Shown here in pieces: positions 1 through 8,557 of a stretch of 64,000 bases of DNA. The DNA is taken from NCBI GenBank assembly GCA_963798775.1, contig CAWCUK010000001.1:1805903-1869902 (forward strand). The letters run 5' to 3'. Position numbers and translations under genes: made by a program. The notes beneath the pieces are model-generated. The model was given only the letters and a program-made list of their open reading frames with translations, did no database searches and was not told the origin of the DNA. Positions within the stretch are counted from its first letter, which is position 1, and each line of letters opens with the position of its first letter. The DNA comes from CAWCUK01 sp963798775 (GTDB taxonomy: Bacteria; Bacteroidota; Ignavibacteria; Ignavibacteriales; Ignavibacteriaceae).

Positions 1-438
1 AATTATTTAAGTTCCGGCGGTAATTTATTCATTTCCGGAGCATATGTCGGCAGTGATATTTACAATTCTAAATATTCTGATTCAACAGATAAGGCATTTG
101 GCTTAAAAGAATTAAAAATGATTTTTGACGCCGAACATGCTTCTAACACCGGAATAGTTTTTTCATCATCCTCAACATTTTTACCGAAGGACACGTTACA
201 GTTTAATGTAAAGTTAAACGATAAAATTTACGCGGTTGAGGCTCCTAACGCTATTTCTAATACAAAACAGGGTGAAACTCTTTTAAGATATTACGATAAC
301 TCATTTCCCGCGGCTATCGGCTATAAAAAAGAATATGGTGTCATCGTTTTCGGTTTCCCTTTCGAAACAGTTTCGGGAGATGAAGATAGAAATCAAATAA
401 TGAATAGTATATTAAATTATTTTAATATACATGATTAA
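1..438 (+). CDS. C-terminal part of a secreted protein (5' end outside window)
   Basis: The frame is open from the first base, giving 145 codons with no start, so the gene begins upstream of the window. The visible part has a flavodoxin/Rossmann-like rhythm: GGNLFISGAYVGSDIY near the beginning, then beta strands and VIVFGFPFETV close to the end. In Bacteroidota, segments like this occur near the C-terminus of large secreted golvesin/xanthan-lyase-like or fibronectin-type-III proteins; that family link is recollection, not a search. No type IX sorting signal is seen. It is followed by 117 bases and then the response regulator on the same strand. Confidence 0.6.
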   Translation, partial: NYLSSGGNLFISGAYVGSDIYNSKYSDSTDKAFGLKELKMIFDAEHASNTGIVFSSSSTFLPKDTLQFNVKLNDKIYAVEAPNAISNTKQGETLLRYYDNSFPAAIGYKKEYGVIVFGFPFETVSGDEDRNQIMNSILNYFNIHD

Positions 439-555
439 ATAATTAACAGAAGTTAAATATTAATAATATTTCCATTATTTTAATGAACAAAATTTCCTTT
501 TAATAGTACAAGCGGGAACAATAAGAAATATATCCGAGATTTTATACAAAAAGTA

Positions 556-1920
556 ATGAACGAAAGAATATTAATAGCCGAAGATGAAGAATTTATAAGA
601 GAATCTTTTTCTTATATTCTAAAGAAAGAAGGATTTGACTGCAGCACCGTATCAAACGGCAAAGCCGCTGTTGAAGAACTTGAAAAGAATAATTTCGATA
701 TAGTTATTACGGATATTATAATGCCCGAACTGGACGGCATGGGAGTTCTTGAAAAATCAATTCAAATTTCTCCCGAAACTATTGTAATAGTTATGACGGC
801 CTATGCTACTGTAGAAAGTGCCGTAAAGTCTTTAAGAGAAGGCGCTTCCGATTATATTCTAAAACCGATTGATTTTGACGAAGTTATCATTAGAATTAAA
901 CAGCTTTTAAAACATAAGCATTTGGCCCTGGAAAATAGATATTTACGAAACCAAATGGAGAAACGCTATAATTTTGATAATCTCGTCGGAAAAAGCCAAT
1001 CGATGCAGCGTGTTTATAAAATGGTGGAAAGAGTAAGTAACGCTACTACAAATGTATTAATAACCGGACAAACCGGTACAGGTAAAGAAGTTATAGCAAG
1101 GGCGATTCATAAAAACAGCAGCCGTAAGGATAATCCGTTTATTCCAGTTAACTGCGGAGCAATTCCCGAAAATTTGTATGAATCTGAATTTTTCGGATAT
1201 AAAAAAGGAGCATTTACAGGAGCCAATTCCGATCGTGAAGGACTATTTAAAGCGGCAAATACCGGAACTTTATTTTTAGATGAAGTTGGGGATCTGCCGG
1301 AGCATGTGCAGGTAAAATTATTACGCGTACTGCAGGAAAAAGAAATACTGCCAATCGGTTCAAATAATACCATAAATGTAGATGTAAGAATTTTGGCCGC
1401 TACTAATAAAGATCTATATGAAGAAGTTCAAAAAGGAAATTTTAGAGAAGATTTGTATTACCGTTTAAATGTTATTGAAATTAAGCTTCCGCCGCTTTCA
1501 GATAGAAAAGAAGATATTCCGCTGCTTGTAAATCATTTTATAAGTACTTATAACGATGAATTAAAAAGAAATATTAAGGGCGTTGATAACGATGTAATGA
1601 AAATACTTCTTAATTATGAATGGAAAGGAAATTTGCGGGAACTTGAAAATATGATTGAACGTGCGGTGCTTTTATGTGAAGATGATTTTATTACCGTAAA
1701 CGAACTACCTTCTTACATAGTTCAAAAAAATAAAGAATTATTAAACGTGCCGGAAAATTTAAATGAAGCAATGAACGAATATGAAAAAGCGCATATACTT
1801 AATATTTTAACTAAAACCGAATGGAACAGGACCGAAGCGGCAAAACTTATGGGAGTTGATACTTCTACTTTGTACAGAAAGATGATTAAATATTCTATAG
1901 GTGAAACGGGGCCGAATTGA
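556..1920 (+). CDS. sigma-54-dependent response regulator (NtrC/AtoC family)
   Basis: A cytoplasmic transcription activator of two-component systems. It has the full three-domain order. The receiver domain (about 1-120) has an acidic pocket at E9/D10 and phospho-acceptor D53 in ITDIIMPELDG. The AAA+ sigma-54 interaction domain (about 140-370) has Walker A GQTGTGKE and the sigma-54-contacting GAFTGA loop. A Fis-type helix-turn-helix lies at the end (NRTEAAKLMGVDTSTLYRKM). The length of 454 residues is normal. No histidine kinase is adjacent in this window; it may lie upstream or elsewhere. Target genes would have -24/-12 promoters, which I could not assign here. A bidirectional terminator follows the stop. 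Confidence 0.96.
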   Translation: MNERILIAEDEEFIRESFSYILKKEGFDCSTVSNGKAAVEELEKNNFDIVITDIIMPELDGMGVLEKSIQISPETIVIVMTAYATVESAVKSLREGASDYILKPIDFDEVIIRIKQLLKHKHLALENRYLRNQMEKRYNFDNLVGKSQSMQRVYKMVERVSNATTNVLITGQTGTGKEVIARAIHKNSSRKDNPFIPVNCGAIPENLYESEFFGYKKGAFTGANSDREGLFKAANTGTLFLDEVGDLPEHVQVKLLRVLQEKEILPIGSNNTINVDVRILAATNKDLYEEVQKGNFREDLYYRLNVIEIKLPPLSDRKEDIPLLVNHFISTYNDELKRNIKGVDNDVMKILLNYEWKGNLRELENMIERAVLLCEDDFITVNELPSYIVQKNKELLNVPENLNEAMNEYEKAHILNILTKTEWNRTEAAKLMGVDTSTLYRKMIKYSIGETGPN

Positions 1921-1941
1921 TATATATTTTTAATTTAAAAT

Positions 1942-1976
1942 AAAAAAGGGCTGTCTTTTGAGCAGCCCTTTTTTTG
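1942..1976. terminator. bidirectional rho-independent terminator
   Basis: GGGCTG (1948-1953) pairs with CAGCCC (1963-1968) around a 9-nt loop. An A-run lies before the stem and a T-run after it, so the hairpin can stop transcription from both convergent genes. Confidence 0.85.
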
Positions 1977-1990
1977 TATTCGTTTATTTT

Positions 1991-3298
1991 TTAGAAGGAA
2001 ATTACAGCTTCTAACATCATTCCGTTAAATTTACCGCCGTTGTAGATGCTTGTTGAAGCAAAATCGTTATAAGTTTGATTTACATATTCTAACTTTGTTA
2101 AAACATTTTTGGTTAAGAACCAACCGAAAGCCGCTTGAACTCTGTTAATAGAAACTTCATTTTGATCTTTATTCGCTAATTTACCGCTAACTGTATTGTA
2201 TCTTAATCCAACATAGAAGTTATCGTCAGAACCGAATCTGTATAATCCGTCAACCGCTATTTGATTCCAAGCTCTTGTTTCTGTTGAACCCTTTACATCT
2301 CCACCTTGAGGTCTTTCATAGGTTCCGAAAAATTCAAATCCTTTGTATTTGATGAAAGAGTTAACCATAATTGAAGTAATTTTATCCGCAAAATTAGGAT
2401 TCCATCTGCCTGATCTGAAATCATCGCCTGTTGCGGTAACACTTTGCATTACACTGTAGTATCTTGAACCGGAACGATCACCGGCGTATAAGTAGATGTT
2501 AGCTGCCTTACTGTTGTGATAAACAGAACCTGTTAAACGGAATCTTAAATCTTTATTTAATTGTTTATCATATCCTAGCTTTCCAATAAATCCTAATCCT
2601 GTTGCGCCTTCATCAACTACATCTTGATTTAATTTACCGTTTGTAAAACCGGCCATTGCAATAATGCCGTTGTTTTTATAATAAACTTCGCCGCCGACTT
2701 CAGTTGTAAAAGCATCAAGAATATAATTGCCCACAAAAGGATTATATAAAGCCATCGCGTTGTCTGATCTTCTGTAGTGAGCATCGCCGTAATCTAATTC
2801 CATTTGGCCTATTTTAATGGTAACAACATTCATTACGCTGCTTAAGAAACCTGGTTTAACAAAATCAAGTTTATCTATCTGTAAATAACCGCCTTTTACA
2901 TAAGTATTAGTGTGGTGTCTTGAAGACAGATAAGTTCTTAAATTCATTCTCATGCCGGGATATAACTGCACGTCTAAATCAAAATTAGCAGTCGGCAAAT
3001 TAAAATTAGAAGAAAGATCAACTAATTTATTTTTATTTACACCATTTCCGTCATCAACAAAGGCTGCGGAATTACTATTTTTAAGAGCTTGAAGCTGCAT
3101 TGTAGAAGCTCCGCCTACTCTTACATTAACGCCGGTATATGGGACAGTATCTTTTTTAGAAGTCTCAAATACATTTACACCTCTTTTGTCAGGGTATCTG
3201 TAATATTGTAAGTCTCTGCTTTGGCTAAATAATTCTTGACTGCTGAAGGCCAATATTACCAAAATAATACTTACTATTAGTGTCCATGTACGTTTCAT
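1991..3298 (-). CDS. outer-membrane beta-barrel (porin-like) protein
   Basis: A 435-residue exported protein. It has a Lys/Arg N-terminus, a long hydrophobic signal segment and likely cleavage near ELFSQS. The rest alternates aromatic and polar residues in short amphipathic strands with Gly/Asn/Asp turns, and the protein ends in Phe (EAVISF), the usual C-terminal signature of outer-membrane barrels. Around the middle it reads like a carbohydrate or phosphate porin (YNPFVGNYILDAFTTEVGGE), but no substrate can be assigned. A good Shine-Dalgarno (GAGG, 9 bases before the ATG) supports the start. It is transcribed towards the response regulator and divergently from the YceI-like pair. Confidence 0.75.
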   Translation of the reverse strand: MKRTWTLIVSIILVILAFSSQELFSQSRDLQYYRYPDKRGVNVFETSKKDTVPYTGVNVRVGGASTMQLQALKNSNSAAFVDDGNGVNKNKLVDLSSNFNLPTANFDLDVQLYPGMRMNLRTYLSSRHHTNTYVKGGYLQIDKLDFVKPGFLSSVMNVVTIKIGQMELDYGDAHYRRSDNAMALYNPFVGNYILDAFTTEVGGEVYYKNNGIIAMAGFTNGKLNQDVVDEGATGLGFIGKLGYDKQLNKDLRFRLTGSVYHNSKAANIYLYAGDRSGSRYYSVMQSVTATGDDFRSGRWNPNFADKITSIMVNSFIKYKGFEFFGTYERPQGGDVKGSTETRAWNQIAVDGLYRFGSDDNFYVGLRYNTVSGKLANKDQNEVSINRVQAAFGWFLTKNVLTKLEYVNQTYNDFASTSIYNGGKFNGMMLEAVISF

Positions 3299-3605
3299 TT
3301 TTTTTCCTCTCAGATATTTGATTCAAGTTAATGAGTATGTTTTTGTTTGTTTCCCCACTTAAACAAAAAGGATACCAAACTATTTTTCGCCGCTATACGA
3401 AAAAAAATAAAGAATAAGAATATTGGGTATTGCAATTCTGCAATGCGACGTAAATTTCCGTAATGCAAAGATGCAATGGAGGATTCGGTAATTCTTTATA
3501 AATGGTTCTGATTAAAAGGAATTCACTTCTGGTATGAAGTTTGGATAAAAGGGGATAAAGATAATTGATAGAATTAAAAACAAAAACTTTATTTAGGAGA
3601 AAACG
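3299..3605. other. divergent intergenic region
   Basis: 307 bases between the leftward barrel protein and the rightward YceI-like gene. It must hold both promoters. An AGGAG ribosome site lies at 3595-3599 just before the YceI ATG. I see no convincing coding frame, hairpin array or repeat, and no promoter that I can place with confidence. Confidence 0.5.
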
Positions 3606-4217
3606 ATGAAACAATTAAAAATATTCTTATTAGTAAGCTTATTTATGATTCCTGCTTTGCTTTATGCACAAAGCACCGGAAAAGTAGCATACAATTTATT
3701 AGATAACAGCAAATTAGAAATAGACGGAACTTCTACTTTACACAATTTTGAAATAAACGCGAAAAAAATTGATGCGCGATTAAAAGCAACTTCTGAATTT
3801 CAAAATTTTATAATCGCACCGACAAATGAATCTTTTGAGTTACAAATAACCATTCCGGTTAAAGATTTATCAAGCGGAAAAGACGGTATGGATGAAAATA
3901 TGCGAGATGCTTTTGACGCTGAAGATAATCCGAATATAACTTATGTATTTAAAACCGGTTCAAGCATCGCCGTTCCGGATTCCGGACAAAGCTGGTATAA
4001 GATGGTTACTAACGGTGAACTTACCATAGCAGGCGTAAAGAAAAATGTTAATATGACTGTTTATTCTTATAAAGATAATGCCGGTGAAATACACTTTAAA
4101 GGAAGCAAAAAAATTAAAATGACCGATTATAAAATAGATCCTCCTACAATGTTTTTCGGTACGGTAAAAACCGGCGATGAAGTAACTATAAAATTTGATT
4201 TACTATTTAAGAAATAA
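3606..4217 (+). CDS. YceI-family periplasmic protein
   Basis: A 203-residue protein with a signal peptide cleaved after LLYAQ. The mature part is one YceI-like lipocalin-fold domain. Typical blocks are the early IDGTSTLHNFEI, the central SSGKDGMDENMRDAFDAEDNP, and ITYVFKTG, followed by LTIAGVKKNV and the KMTDYKIDPPTMFFGTVKTGDEVTIKFDL tail read in pieces. YceI proteins bind isoprenoid or polyprenol-like lipids in the periplasm; the ligand here is unknown. AGGAG lies 6 bases before the ATG. A second, related copy follows after 58 bases. Confidence 0.88.
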   Translation: MKQLKIFLLVSLFMIPALLYAQSTGKVAYNLLDNSKLEIDGTSTLHNFEINAKKIDARLKATSEFQNFIIAPTNESFELQITIPVKDLSSGKDGMDENMRDAFDAEDNPNITYVFKTGSSIAVPDSGQSWYKMVTNGELTIAGVKKNVNMTVYSYKDNAGEIHFKGSKKIKMTDYKIDPPTMFFGTVKTGDEVTIKFDLLFKK

Positions 4218-4275
4218 TTAGTAAGAATTTTTAAAGTAAAGATGTAAAAGGAAAAAAGAGAAAAGAGTAAGAGTG

Positions 4276-4944
4276 ATGAAAACGTTAAGTATAATATTAT
4301 TATTAGGAATATTGGTCAGTTTGAACGCGCAAAGTCAGAATGAATTATACCGTTTAGAATATACATTGCTGCCTAGCAGCAGCATAGGATTTGACGGAAG
4401 CTCTAACGTAAATACTTTCTCTTATAAATCTAATTCAATTCATGGGTCGGGATTCGGAATAATAACCCCGAATAAAAAATCTGTTATTGAAGAACAAAAG
4501 GTAAAAATAATATTACCTGTAAGAACTTTAAACTCCGGTTCCGACGCTATGAATGAGGATATGTACAAAGCACTAAAATCAGATGAATATCCCTATATTG
4601 AATTTGATTTATTAAGCGCTGCGTTAAGCGACAGTGCAACCAAAGATAATACTTATTATTTAAATACAACCGGCAGTTTAACAGTTGCGGGGTGTACAAA
4701 AAAAATAAATATGAAATTTAAAGTTGAAAAGAACTCGGATAATACATATAGAATGGTGGGAAATAAAAAATTATCTATGAAAGAATTTGGAATCACTCCT
4801 CCCACCGCTTTCTTTGGTTTAATTAAAGCCGATGATGTACTTGAAGCCAAATTTAATTTAGTAGCCGAAGTTCAATTGGATAATATAATGCTTAGTAAAA
4901 ATTACGGTGAAAACGGCAAAATTTCCGGCGAAGTCGGTAAATAA
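4276..4944 (+). CDS. second YceI-family periplasmic protein
   Basis: A 222-residue paralogue of the gene just upstream. A signal peptide ends near LNAQSQ. The same YceI blocks follow: GFDGSSNVNTFSYKS, LNSGSDAMNEDMYKALKSDEYP, LTVAGCTKKINMKFKV and KEFGITPPTAFFG. A C-terminal extension of about 20 residues is not shared with the first copy. A GTG immediately before (4273) could also start translation; I chose the ATG. The two genes are probably one transcription unit and may act as a pair on related lipids. The catalytic or ligand role is not known. Confidence 0.85.
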   Translation: MKTLSIILLLGILVSLNAQSQNELYRLEYTLLPSSSIGFDGSSNVNTFSYKSNSIHGSGFGIITPNKKSVIEEQKVKIILPVRTLNSGSDAMNEDMYKALKSDEYPYIEFDLLSAALSDSATKDNTYYLNTTGSLTVAGCTKKINMKFKVEKNSDNTYRMVGNKKLSMKEFGITPPTAFFGLIKADDVLEAKFNLVAEVQLDNIMLSKNYGENGKISGEVGK

Positions 4945-5025
4945 TTATAGTGAAACTGCAATAACGGCATACCAACCGAAAGAATAGATTGGAATAAGTT
5001 GTAATTATTAAATGTAATTCTTGTC

Positions 5026-5110
5026 CGGCAGTAAAAAGTAAAGTTGATAATAGTTTGAAAAAATTTGAAGATGAAAGACCGAATGTTGATAAATATAATT
5101 TTTACTGCCG
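5026..5110. repeat. 12-bp inverted repeat in intergenic region
   Basis: CGGCAGTAAAAA (5026-5037) is matched perfectly by TTTTTACTGCCG (5099-5110), with 61 bases between the arms. It lies between the second YceI gene and the PAS gene. It could be the closing stem of a structured leader or the relic of a small element. The right arm is followed by TTGCTTTTTTACC, so a terminator role for the YceI pair is possible. Confidence 0.5.
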
Positions 5111-5156
5111 ACTTGCTTTTTTACCAAGAGATAAAGGAATGAAATAGAGAAAAAGG

Positions 5157-5498
5157 ATGACTGATGTTAATACAAAATACCGAATAATTTACGATTTAAT
5201 TGATGAAATGGTTTTCATACTTAATTCACAATTTAAAATTATAAACTATAATTCCGCAGCCGGAAAAATACTTGCGTTAACCCCGAATGGATTATTAGAA
5301 AATTCAATCAGTAAATTAGTGGATAAAAAGAGCTGGCTTCCGCTTTACAAAATATTGAATAGTGAAAAAATATTTGATACACAGATTGTAAAATTTATTA
5401 ATCAAGATGGAAGTTCATTTTATTCGGCGCTAAAAATTCATCAAGTAAAATTTCGTGATGAAAAAATCATAATTATTATCGCCAAAAATCTCATCTAG
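5157..5498 (+). CDS. small PAS-domain protein
   Basis: 113 residues, almost entirely one PAS fold. It begins with helix YRIIYDLIDEMVFILNSQFK, then IINYNSAAGKILALTP, a variable middle, and a closing strand pair (DGSSFYSALKIHQVKF, EKIIIIIAKNL). No kinase, cyclase, HTH or other output domain is attached, so it would have to work through a partner. AAAAGG directly precedes the ATG. It stands alone on the strand between the YceI pair and the amidase. The ligand cannot be predicted; no heme or flavin motif is obvious. Confidence 0.7.
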   Translation: MTDVNTKYRIIYDLIDEMVFILNSQFKIINYNSAAGKILALTPNGLLENSISKLVDKKSWLPLYKILNSEKIFDTQIVKFINQDGSSFYSALKIHQVKFRDEKIIIIIAKNLI

Positions 5499-5607
5499 AA
5501 CACCTGCGTTACTTTCTATTCTAAAATTGAACCTTTTTTACATTAAACATTTTACCTTTCAAAAAAAGTTTCTTAGTTTACTTTTATAATTCCAAAGGAA
5601 CTTTAAT

Positions 5608-7278
5608 ATGAAAAATCGACTGCGTAAATTTTCTCCTTTCATAATTATTTCACTTGTCTCATTTCTTTTCGGCACCGCGGTAACACTTAGCTTAAGCGAA
5701 AATCCTATTACCCAACCGGTAGTTAACAAAGCTCAAAAAATTATAGGTTTTCAATTTAGCGCAGCGGAACAAGATTCAATGCTCGGGGATTTAAATTACC
5801 GATTAAAACAATACAATCATCTTCGCGGTTATCATCTTGAAAATAGTGTGCCTCCGGCTATTTCTTTTAACCCGATTCCCGTTGGATTTGAGCTGAAAGC
5901 AGAAAAAAAAACCGCGGTATTCAGTGATTATTCAAAAACAAAACTGCCTGAGAATAAAGATGAACTTGCCTTTTATTCCATCGGGGAGTTAGCGCAGTTA
6001 ATTAAAAGCCGCCAAATAACTTCTGTTGAATTGACGAAATTTTTTCTTGACAGACTGAAAAAGTATAACCCTTATCTTCATTGTGTAATTACATTTACCG
6101 AAGATCGCGCAATGAAGGACGCAAAGAAAGCCGATAATGAAATAGCTGACGGAAATTATAAAGGTTTATTGCATGGTATTCCATTCGGAGTAAAAGATCT
6201 TTTAGCAACCAAAGATTATAAAACAACATGGGGCGCCGGACCGTATAAAAATCAAATGATAAATGAAGACGCGGCGGTAATTAAAAAATTAGAAGATGCC
6301 GGAGCTGTGCTTGTCGCAAAATTATCAATGGGCGCTTTGGCTTGGGGAGATATTTGGTTCGGCGGGATGACCAGAAATCCATGGAATATCAAAGAAGGCT
6401 CAAGCGGATCATCGGCCGGCCCCGGATCCGCTGTTTCTGCGGGTTTAATTCCTTTTGCAATCGGTACAGAAACTTGGGGTTCAATAGTTTCTCCCTCTAC
6501 TGTGTGCGGAATTACCGGTTTGCGTCCAACTTACGGAAGAGTAAGCAGAAGCGGAGCTATGGCATTAAGCTGGTCGATGGATAAAATAGGCCCGATGTGC
6601 AGAAATGTTGAAGATTGTGCGATTGTATTTAATTCGATATACGGCCCCGATGAAAAAGACCAAACATTATTTAACTCGCCGTTTAATTATAATCCTAAAG
6701 TAAATATTAAAGGATTAAAAATTGGTTATCTAAAAAAAGATTTTGGCAGCGATTATGATTTTAAAACCAATGATTCTTTAACTATTGTAAAATTAAAAGA
6801 AATGGGTGCCGATTTAATTCCCATCGAATTGCCCGATGAATATGTAAATGATTTATCCTTTATTCTGGATGCCGAATGCAGTGCTGCTTTTGAAGATTTA
6901 ATTATCAGTAACCGGGACGATTTATTAACTCGCCAAATAAAGAATGCTTGGCCGAATGTTTTTAGAGCTTCCCGCTTTATCCCGGCCGCGGATTATGTAA
7001 ATGCAAATAGAGTACGCTATATGATAATTCAAAAAATGGCCGCGCTGATGAAAAAAATCGATTTATACCTCGCCCCTTCCGATGCCGGAGATAATTCCTT
7101 ACTTACAAATTTAACCGGACATCCTTTGGTGGTTGTTCCGAATGGATTTATTGACGGAATGCCGACCAGTATTACATTCGTTGGAAATTTATTTGATGAA
7201 GCTAAAATACTGGCTGTAGCTAAAGCATATCAGGATGCCACAGATTTTCATTTATCACATCCTGCGTTAAATTTTTAA
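5608..7278 (+). CDS. exported amidase-signature-family hydrolase
   Basis: 556 residues. The N-terminus has basic residues and a hydrophobic segment (about 11-30) without a lipobox Cys, so it is probably anchored or secreted. After a linker, the amidase signature domain starts near residue 120. The Ser-cisSer-Lys triad is visible: Lys in HGIPFGVKDLL, the cis-Ser region GSSGSSAGPGSA, and the nucleophile region GTETWGSIVSPS. The fold is shared with GatA and bacterial amidases, but the export signal and lack of gatB/gatC neighbours argue against tRNA amidation. The substrate is unknown; family members split carboxamides. AAAGGA lies about 9 bases before the ATG. Confidence 0.85.
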   Translation: MKNRLRKFSPFIIISLVSFLFGTAVTLSLSENPITQPVVNKAQKIIGFQFSAAEQDSMLGDLNYRLKQYNHLRGYHLENSVPPAISFNPIPVGFELKAEKKTAVFSDYSKTKLPENKDELAFYSIGELAQLIKSRQITSVELTKFFLDRLKKYNPYLHCVITFTEDRAMKDAKKADNEIADGNYKGLLHGIPFGVKDLLATKDYKTTWGAGPYKNQMINEDAAVIKKLEDAGAVLVAKLSMGALAWGDIWFGGMTRNPWNIKEGSSGSSAGPGSAVSAGLIPFAIGTETWGSIVSPSTVCGITGLRPTYGRVSRSGAMALSWSMDKIGPMCRNVEDCAIVFNSIYGPDEKDQTLFNSPFNYNPKVNIKGLKIGYLKKDFGSDYDFKTNDSLTIVKLKEMGADLIPIELPDEYVNDLSFILDAECSAAFEDLIISNRDDLLTRQIKNAWPNVFRASRFIPAADYVNANRVRYMIIQKMAALMKKIDLYLAPSDAGDNSLLTNLTGHPLVVVPNGFIDGMPTSITFVGNLFDEAKILAVAKAYQDATDFHLSHPALNF

Positions 7279-7308
7279 TATTTGAAATAAAACAATTGAT
7301 ATAGGCTA

Positions 7309-7728
7309 ATGTTTTTTGAAAAACGCTTAACCGAAGAAAAAATTTTTTATCAAAATCCCCAGACATATGTAATTAGGCTGGGATGGCAGATTGCTGAAAC
7401 TCCCGGTTCAAATAATATGGTTGATTATGCTGAAAATGAAATGAAAACCAAAGGTGAAATTACTGCCAGCAGAAAGTGGCTTCCCGCTTGCTCTTATATT
7501 TCTGATACCGTACATCTATTATTTAAAATAAGCCAAATGCAATTTGGGCTTTATATGATTAATTCTAACGATCATTGGAATTTTTTTGAAATCATTTCGG
7601 CTATAAACAATAAATATAATTTTAATTGGAATGTTATACCGACGGAAGATTTTGAATTTGATCAAAGACTTTTAGATGATAAAATAAGAACCCCGAGCTT
7701 AAATCATCATTTACCTTCACTTAAATAA
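7309..7728 (+). pseudogene. 5'-truncated RmlD-like sugar reductase remnant
   Basis: 139 residues that resemble only the C-terminal half of dTDP-4-dehydrorhamnose reductase-like proteins: VIRLGWQIAETPGSNNMV, the SRKWLPACSYISDTVHLLF block, GLYMINSNDHWNFFEI, and the closing FDQRLLDDKIRTPSL motif. The N-terminal NAD-binding Rossmann half (GxxGxxG and the YxxxK catalytic pair) is missing. Only 30 bases separate this ATG from the amidase stop, and an in-frame stop lies at 7297-7299, so the missing half is not upstream. It is either a decayed gene or a short stand-alone sugar-binding domain; I favour decay. Confidence 0.6.
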
Positions 7729-7849
7729 ATATTTTTTGTTAAGAATCACAGAAAAATCAACTTCATATAATTATTCAATTCTATACTTTAATTTCTAATG
7801 ATAATTACATATTAAAGAAATATCTTTATCAGAATAATATTAATTAGAA

Positions 7850-8551
7850 ATGATACCCATTAAGATTAAACCACAGCCGGATGATTCAACTTGCGGCCCA
7901 ACCAGCCTTCACGCTGTTTACAAATATTACGGTGATAAAATTGGACTTAAGCAAGTAATTTCCGAAGTTTCTTATTTAGATGAAGGGGGAACACATGCCG
8001 TATTTCTTGGTTCGCACGCTCTTAAACGTGGATATTCGGCCAGAATTTATACTTATAATTTAAAAATATTTGATCCTTCCTGGTTCTTAAATGGTGACAA
8101 CATTAAAGAAAAATTAAGAAGTCAATTGCGATATAAAAAAGATAAAAAGCTGCAGACAGCATCAAAAGCTTATATTGAATTTTTAGAACTCGGCGGTGAA
8201 ATACTGAATGAGGATTTAACTCCTTTATTATTAAAAAGATATTTTCATAAAAACATTCCGATATTAACAGGCTTAAGCGCTACTTATCTATATCAAAGTA
8301 AAAGGGAATATGCGGATGATCTGGGACGTTCAGTATATGATGATATTATCGGGTATCCTATGGGGCATTTTGTGGTACTTTGCGGTTATGATGAAGATAA
8401 AAAACATGTTTTAGTGGCCGATCCGTATATCGATAATAATATTGTAAAAAACAATAACTATTACTCAATCAAATCTTCACGAATTATAAACGCAATTATG
8501 CTCGGCATAGTTACTTATGATTCCAAATTATTAATTATTCAACCCAAATAA
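7850..8551 (+). CDS. C39-like papain-fold thiol peptidase of an amidoligase operon
   Basis: 233 residues, cytoplasmic, no signal peptide. The peptidase C39-like start DDSTCGPTSLHAVYKYYG supplies nucleophile C15. H173 in YPMGHFVVLCGY and D191 in VLVADPY complete the expected Cys-His-Asp triad. Unlike bacteriocin exporters, no ABC or membrane domain is attached. It lies 6 bases upstream of an ATP-grasp ligase and belongs to a four-gene operon with two ligases and an amidohydrolase. By context it would cleave or transfer the peptide or gamma-glutamyl product of the ligases; its substrate is unknown. No clear ribosome site precedes the ATG. Confidence 0.85.
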   Translation: MIPIKIKPQPDDSTCGPTSLHAVYKYYGDKIGLKQVISEVSYLDEGGTHAVFLGSHALKRGYSARIYTYNLKIFDPSWFLNGDNIKEKLRSQLRYKKDKKLQTASKAYIEFLELGGEILNEDLTPLLLKRYFHKNIPILTGLSATYLYQSKREYADDLGRSVYDDIIGYPMGHFVVLCGYDEDKKHVLVADPYIDNNIVKNNNYYSIKSSRIINAIMLGIVTYDSKLLIIQPK

Positions 8552-8557
8552 GGATTT

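Noticed and set aside
3393..3614. 73-codon minus-strand frame before the YceI gene
   Set aside because: It runs into the YceI start and lacks a ribosome site; composition looks accidental.
4998..5147. Short open stretch with two Cys between YceI and PAS genes
   Set aside because: No start codon in the frame, only 49 codons, and AT-rich context. Kept only as part of the inverted-repeat observation.
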